Assembly: GCA_046712825.1 (NCBI GenBank)
Contig: JBKKCR010000106.1
Location: 1 to 25,592, forward strand
Source of the DNA: DATFGK01 sp046712825
GTDB taxonomy: Bacteria; Actinomycetota; AC-67
Reading direction: 5' to 3'
DNA length: 25,592 nucleotides
Shown piece by piece: positions 1-6,669 of this stretch (position 1 is its first letter; the number at the start of each line of letters is the position of its first letter). The position numbers and the translations under genes are program-made. The notes beneath the pieces were generated by a model that ran no database searches, was not told the origin of the DNA, and saw only the letters and a list, made by a program, of their open reading frames with translations.

Positions 1-60
1 TTAGACGGGTCCAGGGCAGAACCGGTTCCCACAAGCATGCCCGGTGACCAGGACCGACGT

Positions 61-96
61 AATTCCGTTGACGGTGCTCGCGCCGCTTGCGATACT
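61..96 (+). promoter_or_regulatory. whiB7 promoter with AT-rich upstream element
   Basis: A -35 box TTGACG (68-73) and a -10 box GATACT (91-96) are separated by exactly 17 bp. The AT-rich tetramer AATT (61-64) lies 3 bp upstream of the -35 box. In mycobacteria WhiB7 is known to activate promoters, including its own, that carry a short AT-rich stretch next to the -35, read by its AT-hook. The expected start of transcription is near 103, which gives a leader of about 258 nt before whiB7. Nothing could be assigned in bases 1-60. Confidence 0.65.
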
Positions 97-140
97 GATG
101 CCGGAAAACGGGCAGAGGCGCCCGTCCGGAGGCTACGTAG

Positions 141-260
141 ATGTTCCACAAGTACGCGCAGAAGCAGATGCTCCATGGTGATGCGGGTATCCGCATGCCG
201 TGGAGCGTTTCGGCTACGCGTGGCTCCGGGGCTTCCCGGTCGGGAGGAGCAACAGGATAA
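141..260 (+). CDS. whiB7 leader upstream ORF (39 aa)
   Basis: This is a short ORF inside the whiB7 leader, starting ATG at 141 and stopping TAA at 258-260. A GGAGG box at 128-132 sits 8 nt before the ATG, which is close to ideal. The peptide begins MFHKYAQKQML and ends in a Gly/Ser/Ala/Arg-rich stretch; it resembles no protein I know. Its stop codon lies 23 nt upstream of the terminator hairpin at 283-307. whiB7 leaders in mycobacteria and other actinobacteria are known to carry a translated upstream ORF followed by a terminator, where stalled or failed translation during antibiotic stress allows read-through. The same job is inferred here from position. The peptide sequence itself probably matters less than the act of translating it. 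Confidence 0.65.
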   Translation: MFHKYAQKQMLHGDAGIRMPWSVSATRGSGASRSGGATG

Positions 261-282
261 ACCCTCTCAATCCAGGATCCCC

Positions 283-315
283 GGGCCGTCGGAAAATCCG
301 ACGGCCCTTCTGTTT
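283..315 (+). terminator. Intrinsic terminator (attenuator) in whiB7 leader
   Basis: A perfect 11-bp GC-rich stem (283-293 with 297-307) closes an AAA loop and is followed by TTCTGTTT (308-315). It lies between the upstream ORF and the whiB7 start, so it would stop most transcripts before whiB7. A short inverted repeat near the end of the upstream ORF (about 232-247) could be a pause or alternative-pairing site, but I could not establish an antiterminator. Confidence 0.8.
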
Positions 316-360
316 AGGGAAACACGAGCGGTCCACGAGGACCGGAGGAGGACAGGGAAG

Positions 361-651
361 GTGGATGTCTTCAGGACGATCCAGTGGTCGCAGGCCCGAT
401 GCGCAACGGGTGACGCGACGATGCTCTCGCTGTTCTTCAGCGAGGAGCAGCACGAGGTCGCCCAGGCGAAGCAGTTCTGCCGTACCTGCCCGCTCCGGGA
501 AGAGTGCCTCGAGGGGGCGCTGCGGCGCCGTGAGCCGGTCGGGGTGTGGGGCGGCGAGCTCTTCGACCGTGGCCGGGTGATCGAGCGCAAGCGGCCTCGT
601 GGCCGCCCGCGTAAGTCAGAGCTGGTCCCGGCGGCCGAGCAGGTCGCCTAA
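361..651 (+). CDS. whiB7: WhiB7-type iron-sulfur transcriptional regulator
   Basis: This 96-aa WhiB-family regulator binds a [4Fe-4S] cluster, associates with the primary sigma factor and switches on intrinsic antibiotic-resistance genes. The four cluster cysteines are C14, C40, C43 and C49 (C-x2-C-x5-C for the last three). The family GVWGG turn is at 61-65. The C-terminus carries the AT-hook KRPRGRPRK, which marks the WhiB7 subgroup; the stretch from the GVWGG turn to the hook closely resembles mycobacterial WhiB7. The start is GTG 361, chosen because GGAGGAGG ends 9 nt upstream and because the frame upstream of it runs through the terminator hairpin. The long upstream leader with an ORF and terminator fits regulation by attenuation. 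Its regulon is not visible in this window. Confidence 0.9.
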   Translation: MDVFRTIQWSQARCATGDATMLSLFFSEEQHEVAQAKQFCRTCPLREECLEGALRRREPVGVWGGELFDRGRVIERKRPRGRPRKSELVPAAEQVA

Positions 652-665
652 GGCCGGCGGAGAGC

Positions 666-745
666 GCGGCAGGATCGTCCGCGGCGGTCCTGCCGCATCC
701 AAGCCTGCGAGCCGGCGTCGTCTACCCTGGCGGACGCCGGCTCGC
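666..745. terminator. Tandem hairpins between convergent whiB7 and SpoIID-like gene
   Basis: There are two strong inverted repeats. The first is a 9-bp stem (666-674 with 688-696) and the second a 13-bp perfect stem (707-719 with 733-745, 13-nt loop). Neither has a clear T-run. They fill the space between two converging genes, so a bidirectional terminator is the likely role. Confidence 0.6.
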
Positions 746-753
746 CGCGTCTG

Positions 754-2568
754 TCAGGCAGTGCGGCGGCGACGAGCAAGGAAGATGCCGCCCGAGGCGA
801 CCAAGACTGCGACGACGGCGAAGACGGTCATGATCCCCGTGCCGCCCGCTTCATTGTCGGGTTCTGGCTTCGGCGCCGGCGCGGCAGGCGCTTCGACACT
901 CATAGCGACGGGCGTCGTGCGGACCCGATCAAGCCCGTCGTAGGCCTCGAGCAGAACCTCATACGAACCGGGCGCGAGGGGTGGTGTGGGCATCGCGGCT
1001 ACGGTCGTCGTCTGGGTCGGCGTGACGCTGCCAGCCGGACCGGGAGCCGGGGTTCCGGTGGCCGACCCCGCCGGCGTCGACGCCCCTGGTGAGGGTGAGG
1101 GCGTGGAGGCGCCGAGTGCCACGCTGAAGACGTTGGGTCCCGAGATCTGCGACACCTCGATCGTGCGCAAGACCTCCGCACCTTCGCGCCGGACAACCAC
1201 GACGACCTTTGCGGACCGCGACAGCGTGTACGACAATGCGATCGTGCCGTCGGGCGGGATCTTCAACGGTGGAGTGGCGAGGTCGACCGTGAGGACCGGC
1301 GTCAGCGTAGGTCCGACCCCACGGCGGATATCCAGCGTCGATCCGCCCCGAACCTCGAACCGATCACCCGGAGCGAGCGCGCTTCCCGTTGCCGTTTCGA
1401 CCATGGCCTTTCCTTCGATCGCGACGCGCACGCGCGAAGCGTCTTCCACGACGAGAACGCGGATCCGGCCGGGCTCGTCGACCTGCTTCGGCCGCAGTCC
1501 AGCGTAGAAGTGCGCGAGGATATCGGCGTAGCTTCGACCGCGATCCCCGAGCGAACGTGCGCCGTACTGCGACATGCCGACCCCGTGTCCCCATCCGCGT
1601 CCGATGAGGACCGCGTCGTCGCCGTCCTGTTTCAGCGTGAAGTCGATGGACGGCACCGTCTGCGGAAGCTTCGCGCCGGTCGAGCCCGACGTCGGATAGA
1701 CCTTGGGGTAGACGCAGGAGGCTTCCCGATTGAGCGCGATGCGGAAGTCGCTCTTGCCCACCGAGTCGCTGCCTCCGGAACCGGAGAGGCGGACGGTCGA
1801 TCCGTCGAGGCTTACGGCCGACAACCGACCCCCGGACCACGCGCCGTACTCCGCTAGGATCGGCCCGAGGTGCGACAGGGGCACACGCACGGTCCAGTTT
1901 GCGAGCGGCGCATCGTCGTCCTGTCCGTCCACGCTGTCGAGGTAGGGGAGCGGCGTTCCCCCCGGAAAGTTTCGCTTCGTCTTGCCCGGCGAGGTGGAAT
2001 GGTAGAAGGCCTGGATCGGCTCACCGTTGTAAAGAAGCGCGCGCCCGCGGGTCTCGGTGACCGCGCGGATCCATGCGTCGCCGAACGCCCCCTGCTCGAC
2101 CTGAACCCCCCGATACACCTGGCACTGGTCGGTGGAGCAGATGTCGTACCCGAGCTTCTCCGCGGCCGTGCTCCGATGCTGGAGGTGATAAAGCCCGTAG
2201 CTGCGCGCGGCGACGACTTGTGCCTTGAGCGTCTCGAACGGCCACGAGCGCGGCACTTCCGCCAGGCCGCGCAGGTACTCATCGAACGTCAGGTGGTCGA
2301 TGATCGCGAGGCGCCCATCGCTCTGACGGATGATCTCGAGCTTCCCACGATATCGAGCGTTGAGATCCCGGCGCTTCTTCGTCTCGCAGGTCACGCCGGC
2401 GTTGTTATAGACGGCCTGCACGCGGAACGTCGTGTTCTCAGAAGGGGTCAGGATCAAACGCTCGGAGGTCGCGCTTTGCGCTCGTGCCGTGCCGGGTCGT
2501 GAGAAGGTCGCCGGCAAGAGGGCGATCGCGAGAAAGACGAGGAGTCCCCGGCTGGCGACGCGAGGCAT
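754..2568 (-). CDS. SpoIID/LytB-domain exported protein, C-terminally membrane-anchored
   Basis: This 604-aa protein has an N-terminal signal peptide (about 1-30) and a SpoIID/LytB domain spanning roughly 50-360. The domain hallmarks are EYLRGLAEVP at 97-106, followed by ALKAQVVAARSY-like residues to 124, and GRGWGHGVGMSQYGA at 323-337. SpoIID is a lytic transglycosylase that cuts glycan strands lacking stem peptides; E104 sits where the SpoIID catalytic glutamate lies, which is an inference from alignment by eye. After the domain come beta-rich segments, a Pro/Ser/Thr-rich linker (about 488-535) and a single membrane span near 573-596 ending in RRRRTA. No other sporulation gene is visible, so a role in general wall remodelling is more likely than sporulation. 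A GAGG box precedes the ATG. The gene follows the 40-aa membrane protein by 19 nt and is probably cotranscribed with it. Confidence 0.88.
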   Translation of the reverse strand: MPRVASRGLLVFLAIALLPATFSRPGTARAQSATSERLILTPSENTTFRVQAVYNNAGVTCETKKRRDLNARYRGKLEIIRQSDGRLAIIDHLTFDEYLRGLAEVPRSWPFETLKAQVVAARSYGLYHLQHRSTAAEKLGYDICSTDQCQVYRGVQVEQGAFGDAWIRAVTETRGRALLYNGEPIQAFYHSTSPGKTKRNFPGGTPLPYLDSVDGQDDDAPLANWTVRVPLSHLGPILAEYGAWSGGRLSAVSLDGSTVRLSGSGGSDSVGKSDFRIALNREASCVYPKVYPTSGSTGAKLPQTVPSIDFTLKQDGDDAVLIGRGWGHGVGMSQYGARSLGDRGRSYADILAHFYAGLRPKQVDEPGRIRVLVVEDASRVRVAIEGKAMVETATGSALAPGDRFEVRGGSTLDIRRGVGPTLTPVLTVDLATPPLKIPPDGTIALSYTLSRSAKVVVVVRREGAEVLRTIEVSQISGPNVFSVALGASTPSPSPGASTPAGSATGTPAPGPAGSVTPTQTTTVAAMPTPPLAPGSYEVLLEAYDGLDRVRTTPVAMSVEAPAAPAPKPEPDNEAGGTGIMTVFAVVAVLVASGGIFLARRRRTA

Positions 2569-2587
2569 CCGCCTCAGCGTAGCCGAC

Positions 2588-2710
2588 TCACCGAGTGTCG
2601 GCGGTACGCACCTTCGGCTCGGGGTTGAGAACGCGGGCCTCGGCCCAGTTCGTGTACCAGAGCAACAGCCCGACGACGCCGATAAGTGCTGCTATCGCGA
2701 TCAAGAACAT
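2588..2710 (-). CDS. Small single-span membrane protein (40 aa)
   Basis: This short ORF starts ATG at 2710 and ends TGA at 2588-2590. A GAGGTGA Shine-Dalgarno sequence lies a few nt upstream, and a plausible promoter lies just before that (2728-2755). The first 19 residues (MFLIAIAALIGVVGLLLWY) form one hydrophobic helix; the remainder is a short charged tail. It sits 19 nt upstream of the SpoIID-like gene on the same strand. I recognise no family. It could be a small partner of the envelope enzyme, which is inferred from position only. Confidence 0.6.
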   Translation of the reverse strand: MFLIAIAALIGVVGLLLWYTNWAEARVLNPEPKVRTADTR

Positions 2711-2727
2711 CAGATTCACCTCGGCTC

Positions 2728-2755
2728 AGTATTGCCCTGTCGGGCGGGCGACCAA
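2728..2755 (-). promoter_or_regulatory. Promoter for small membrane protein and SpoIID-like gene
   Basis: Read on the minus strand, TTGGTC (2755-2750) and AATACT (2733-2728) are separated by 16 bp. The predicted start of transcription is near 2721, just before the GAGGTGA ribosome-binding site. Confidence 0.45.
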
Positions 2756-2814
2756 ACGCAGACGCGAGTCGTCGACGTTAGTTTCGACCGATTCGGCGGT
2801 GACTTCAGCCGGAT

Positions 2815-3504
2815 CTAGGGCGTGGAAGGAGCCTCTGGCGACGTGCTGGGGGTGTCCGCCTCGCTGTCTGCCTCGGGCTCGATCGGAGCAGCCGGGACTG
2901 CCGGGGCCACGATCTGCTGGACGGTCTCCGCGAACTGCTTGGCCCGCTCACGGAGAGGCGCAGGCAGCTCTTCGTTGCCGATCACTTGCTGCAGCTTCTT
3001 CACGGAGTCCATCAGGGTCGCCTTGACCTCAGGGTCGCTGGCGGCGCTTTGGGCAGCAGCCAGGATCCGCTCTTGGTCTGGAGCGACGATGGCGCTCAGC
3101 GCGATCGGGTCGGAGACGGCGACCGCTGCCTCGAGTGCCTCGCTGAAGTCTTGGATGGCGTCGATCTTGGCCTGAGCAGGCGGGGTTGAGCCCGGACCGA
3201 AGGCCGCGAAGGCCCCCGAGCCCAGCGCGAGGACCGCGGCAAGGCCGGTGAGCGCCGCACGCGTGCGCAACCTCGTGCGCTCGATCTCCGGGGCGCGGAG
3301 GGCGTTTTCGATCCGATCGGAGGCACGGACCAGCGACAAGCGCTGCTCGTCGATCACCTGGGCGGCGGCGCGATAGTTTTCTTCGCGCACCATGGCGTGC
3401 GCGAAGTTCGTGGTGAGCTCGAGCTCCTCGTAGAGCGCCGCGATGGTCTCTTCCACGGCGTGCAACGGAGAGCGTCCCTTACGAAAACGAAGCAGGCGTC
3501 CCAT
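2815..3504 (-). CDS. Membrane-anchored helical protein of unknown function
   Basis: This 229-aa protein has a basic N-terminus and a cytoplasmic helical segment (about 14-75) rich in Glu, Ala and Arg. One membrane span lies near 83-103, followed by an external helical region (about 109-205) and an acidic Pro/Ser/Thr tail (206-229). The topology and acidic helices resemble small actinobacterial membrane proteins next to anti-sigma factors, but no diagnostic motif is present and I do not name a family. The ATG at 3504 has GGAGG only 3 nt away, a short spacing. It is divergent from the 99-aa gene at 3672 and lies upstream of the SpoIID-like gene on the same strand, which has its own promoter. 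Confidence 0.7.
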   Translation of the reverse strand: MGRLLRFRKGRSPLHAVEETIAALYEELELTTNFAHAMVREENYRAAAQVIDEQRLSLVRASDRIENALRAPEIERTRLRTRAALTGLAAVLALGSGAFAAFGPGSTPPAQAKIDAIQDFSEALEAAVAVSDPIALSAIVAPDQERILAAAQSAASDPEVKATLMDSVKKLQQVIGNEELPAPLRERAKQFAETVQQIVAPAVPAAPIEPEADSEADTPSTSPEAPSTP

Positions 3505-3671
3505 TTGCCTCCGAAACTACGACTTTGAGCGAGTCCTTGTCTAGCCATCGAGTTCGACGTCCCAGTCGCGTCTCCTCCTACAGATGGCGTAAGACCGCGG
3601 GGTTTCTGTCGCACCCTGGGACTAACCTGGCAACCGGACACCGTGATGGCTCTGACCTGGGAGAACGATCG

Positions 3672-3971
3672 ATGACTACGGGAGGGCTCGCCTCGAAGGC
3701 CGAAGTGGTTCTCGACCCCCGTCTGGCGGAGGTCTGGCAGCTCATCTGGGCAGGAGAAGAGGACCCGCCCGAGGAGTCGCGTGAAGTCTCTGAGGAGGTC
3801 CTGGCGGGCTTGCTCCGCTTGGCCTACATGCAGGGCTACGCGGACGCGACTGCCGAGCCCAGTGCGGGAGCCCTTTACCGCGAGCTCGGGATCCGGAGTC
3901 CATCGATCACGAGGAAGGAAGCGGCGGGTCCGCGGGGGGCTCGACGTCGGCCCGGCAGTTCGGGCACGTGA
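3672..3971 (+). CDS. Hypothetical protein, 99 aa
   Basis: The start is ATG 3672, with GGAG 8 nt upstream. The first 75 residues are acidic and helical and contain LLRLAYMQGYADA, which looks like a genuine folded segment. The last 22 residues are basic and low in complexity, and they overlap the 3' end of the zinc-ribbon gene on the other strand by 65 bp. That tail may be read-through into antisense sequence after loss of an earlier stop. I recognise no family. Confidence 0.65.
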   Translation: MTTGGLASKAEVVLDPRLAEVWQLIWAGEEDPPEESREVSEEVLAGLLRLAYMQGYADATAEPSAGALYRELGIRSPSITRKEAAGPRGARRRPGSSGT

Positions 3972-4236
3972 CCTTCTCGACGATGCCGATGGCGAACCGG
4001 TAGCTGCACACCCCGCAGACGACCCAGTTCACATCACCTTGCTGGGCGGGCGGAATGGATGCGGGCGCAGGCGCCCCGCCGGGCAGCGTCAATCCGGAAC
4101 TTCCCGGCGCCACCCCGAAAGGAGCGGCTCCGGTAGCTCCCCGAACGACGTTGCGGGTACCACATGTCGGACAGATGAATTCGCCGGTCCCTGAGACCTC
4201 GAGCTCGGCACGGCATCGACCACATCGAACGATCAC
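3907..4236 (-). CDS. Double zinc-ribbon protein
   Basis: This 109-aa protein has two zinc-ribbon modules joined by a Gly/Pro/Ala-rich linker. The first has CGRC (5-8) and CPTC (22-25); the second has CGVC and CPNC near the C-terminus. Such proteins bind structural zinc and often act as small adaptors, but no specific role can be read from the sequence. I chose GTG 4236 because the first knuckle starts right after it and because a -10 box TAGCAT (4250-4245) lies 8 nt upstream, fitting a leaderless mRNA. A longer reading from 4314 would add 26 residues that look non-coding. It is divergent from the second zinc-ribbon gene. Confidence 0.7.
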   Translation of the reverse strand: MIVRCGRCRAELEVSGTGEFICPTCGTRNVVRGATGAAPFGVAPGSSGLTLPGGAPAPASIPPAQQGDVNWVVCGVCSYRFAIGIVEKVTCPNCRADVEPPADPPLPSS

Positions 4237-4379
4237 GGCCGCTAATGCTATCGGATGCGCGAAACCGCTTTTTCCCGGCAGCGGCCTTCGTTGCGAAAGC
4301 GGGCGAACGCACACGCAGCGCCCGTCGCGATCCTCAAGCGCTTATGGTCCCGACCCGACACCATCGGTACGTGAGTGCG

Positions 4380-4583
4380 ATGCCGAGCCCCATCCCCCAC
4401 CCAGCGGAAGATCAAGTCTGTCCGGTGTGTTCCTCCACGTCCCTGACCCGGGGCAGGCTCTCTGCGAGCAAGCGGGAGGCGATCGACTTCGTCGCGTGCG
4501 ACGACTGCGGCGACTTCTGGTTCGAGCGCGCCGGCACCCGACTCACGGGCTCGGCGATGCGGGATCTCGGCTTGATGCCCTAG
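4380..4583 (+). CDS. TFIIB-type zinc-ribbon protein
   Basis: This 67-aa protein has the zf-TFIIB pattern CPVC, about 20 residues, then CDDCGDFWFER (a CxxCGxxW-type second knuckle). Members bind one zinc ion; their function is mostly unknown. ATG 4380 is preferred, and GTG 4371 in the same frame is an alternative. No Shine-Dalgarno sequence is visible. A -10-like TATGGT (4343-4348) would give a short 5' UTR. The upstream in-frame extension to 4245 overlaps the promoter of the neighbouring gene and looks non-coding. Confidence 0.7.
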   Translation: MPSPIPHPAEDQVCPVCSSTSLTRGRLSASKREAIDFVACDDCGDFWFERAGTRLTGSAMRDLGLMP

Positions 4584-4632
4584 GCCGCACCCCAAACCCG
4601 GACCGTCGCGCTGCTGGGGTATCGTGACTTCG

Positions 4633-5436
4633 ATGGACGCGGCGATCGTCGTGGTCGGGGACGAGATCCTCGCAGGGCATGTTCGGGATGCGAACACGTA
4701 CTTCGTGGCGAGCCGGCTCGCCGCGCTCGGACACCGGCTGCGGCGGGGCTGCGTCGTCGCCGACGATCCCGAAGAGATCGCGAACGCGCTTCGACGCGAG
4801 ATCGACGCCGGCCACGGCATCGTGTTCGTCTGCGGAGGGCTCGGGCCGACGCACGACGACCGCACGATGGAGGGCGTCGCAAAGGGGCTCGGGCGCCCCT
4901 TGTCTCCGAACAGCAGCCTCGGCGAGCGCATCGAGACGATCGCCGATCATGTGAAACGGCAAAACTTCTCTGGGGACCCGCTCGGCGTCGCCATGTTGCA
5001 GAAGATGGCGCTCGCTCCCGGGGGGGCTGAGGCGCTCACTTCCTCCGCGTGGTTCATCCCCGCGGTATGGATGCAGGAGGGGAACGCGATAGTCGTCGTG
5101 CTGCCGGGACCGCCTCGCGAGCTGGAGCTCGTCTTCCGCGACGCGGTCGAGCCGCTATTCCTTGAAGGCTCCGGCTCGGTGCTCTGGCGTGCAGAGGTGG
5201 AGCATCATTTCCCGGAATCGGCTCTCGCCGGGATCCTCACCAAGCTCGAGCACGACTTCCCCGGTGTCCAGATCGGCTCCTATCCGCTCGAGGACCGCGT
5301 CCTCATCCGGCTGGCCGGGGACGAGACGGAAGTTCGCGACGTTACCCAGCGCATCAGGGACGCGATCGAGACGCTTGCCGCGTCTGAGGACGGGCAGCGC
5401 TTGATGGAGTATCTCAACGCGCGTCGGAAGGATTGA
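4633..5436 (+). CDS. CinA-family molybdopterin-binding domain protein (COG1058)
   Basis: This 267-aa protein is a stand-alone N-terminal CinA/MoaB-like domain. The fold markers are VGDEILAG (8-15), GGLGPTHDD (68-76) and LPGPPREL (157-164), in the normal order. Full-length CinA proteins are about 410 aa and carry a C-terminal NMN-deamidase domain, which is absent here. Stand-alone members are often annotated as competence/damage-inducible or nucleotide-pyrophosphatase-like proteins; the substrate is not certain. I chose ATG 4633 over GTG 4624 because a -10 box TATCGT (4620-4625) overlaps the GTG and lies 7 nt before the ATG, as in a leaderless transcript. The gene converges on the M15 lipoprotein gene, with only 5 bp between stops. 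Confidence 0.88.
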   Translation: MDAAIVVVGDEILAGHVRDANTYFVASRLAALGHRLRRGCVVADDPEEIANALRREIDAGHGIVFVCGGLGPTHDDRTMEGVAKGLGRPLSPNSSLGERIETIADHVKRQNFSGDPLGVAMLQKMALAPGGAEALTSSAWFIPAVWMQEGNAIVVVLPGPPRELELVFRDAVEPLFLEGSGSVLWRAEVEHHFPESALAGILTKLEHDFPGVQIGSYPLEDRVLIRLAGDETEVRDVTQRIRDAIETLAASEDGQRLMEYLNARRKD

Positions 5437-5441
5437 GCTCT

Positions 5442-6605
5442 CTAGGAGCCCGGCAAGATCCCCGGGATCAGCGGGGGAGAGGCGGGGTCGACGAAACGCA
5501 CGAACTCGAAATGCATGCCGTCGGGCACGAGCCAGCGTCCACCCCAGCTGAAGCCCCACCGCTCCATGACCTCAACCAGGCGTGGATCCTGTGACGGCGT
5601 CTCGCCGTACGGATTCCTCGGGGCATTGACGTCGACCGCGATCCCATACGCATGTCGCGACAGCGCATACGTGTTGCCGACCTGCATGCGCGGCGAATAG
5701 CAACCGTTGGAGGTGCGGATGAGTCCTCCGAGCCCGCGGGCTATCAGTTCCCGCATGGCGCCGGTCAGTTGCGGGATCAGGTTCTTGTTGCAGGCGATGA
5801 GGCCCAGCAGAGGTACGCGCTCCTCAACGATGTTCGCGTCCTCCCATTTCTTGTCGGGGATGACGAAACGGCTGCTCGTCGGCCGATAGGTCCACTCGCC
5901 GAAGATCTTCTTCACCTCCGCGAAGGACAGGATCTGGCCCTCAGAGACGTCGCCTTCGATATCGTCGGCCGCTCGGATCCGAGCACGCACTTGCTTGGTC
6001 AGCGCGTGCATGGCTTGCACAGCACCGCCGGCTTGTTCGGCGACCACCGAGGTTACGATCGCGCGCGGTGCGGTGAGGCCGAGGTCGGATGACCGCGCGA
6101 ACGGGATCAGCACCTCACGACCGCGTGCATCGTCGTCCGAGACGACGACTCCGACGCGGAACGTCTGACGGACCTTGCCTGCAGCGATCGTGAGCGTCGC
6201 ACCCGGGGCCATGCCGCGCATGCTCGCGGCGGTCTCGCTCAGCACGGCATCGCCTGAGAGGAGCGCTGCAGAAACCACATCGCCCTTGTCGGGGTTCGGG
6301 TCCATCGCGGCGATCGAGATGGGGAAGACGGCGCCCTTGGCGCGTCGCGGCAGAGGGTGCTTCGCTCCGGTGACCGAGACGAGGTCGACCATGCCGTTCG
6401 AGATCCGTGCCACCCAGCGGACGCCTCCGATCGCGGCGACCTTGTGATGGAGCTCCTTAGGTAGGTCGCGCGACGACCAGATGACGATCGGAACGGGAGC
6501 CGCCGGCGCGAGCGGGACCGCCACGGGTGCGCGCTTCACGGTCGGGGCGCAGGCACCCACAGCCAAAGTCGCGACGCACAGGATCGCAGGGAGCAGCTTT
6601 CGCAT
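5442..6605 (-). CDS. M15-family D,D-carboxypeptidase-like lipoprotein
   Basis: This 387-aa lipoprotein has a signal sequence ending in the lipobox V-G-A-C19. The C-terminal 100 residues form a VanY/peptidase M15 domain. The zinc ligands are visible as S-R-H318-x6-D325 and D-G-M-H365-F-E. Such enzymes trim D-Ala or other peptide bonds in peptidoglycan. Residues 40-190 form a separate domain whose sequence (for example VLSETAASMRGM and an FRVGVVV strand) recalls the periplasmic domains of MacB/FtsX-type permeases; this is a weak inference. There is no Shine-Dalgarno sequence, and a -10 box CACAAT (6619-6614) lies 8 nt before the ATG. It is downstream of the alpha-mannosidase on the same strand, but the box suggests its own start. 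Confidence 0.85.
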   Translation of the reverse strand: MRKLLPAILCVATLAVGACAPTVKRAPVAVPLAPAAPVPIVIWSSRDLPKELHHKVAAIGGVRWVARISNGMVDLVSVTGAKHPLPRRAKGAVFPISIAAMDPNPDKGDVVSAALLSGDAVLSETAASMRGMAPGATLTIAAGKVRQTFRVGVVVSDDDARGREVLIPFARSSDLGLTAPRAIVTSVVAEQAGGAVQAMHALTKQVRARIRAADDIEGDVSEGQILSFAEVKKIFGEWTYRPTSSRFVIPDKKWEDANIVEERVPLLGLIACNKNLIPQLTGAMRELIARGLGGLIRTSNGCYSPRMQVGNTYALSRHAYGIAVDVNAPRNPYGETPSQDPRLVEVMERWGFSWGGRWLVPDGMHFEFVRFVDPASPPLIPGILPGS

Positions 6606-6669
6606 GGGGGCTCATTGTGCCAGCCGGCGACGAATGAAACCTGAGGAGCGTGAACGACCTGCGTGGTCG

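Noticed and set aside
37..360. Upstream in-frame extension of whiB7 (would give 204 aa)
   Set aside because: It runs through the promoter -10 and the terminator hairpin, and lacks a ribosome-binding site; GTG 361 has a strong one and fits the family N-terminus.
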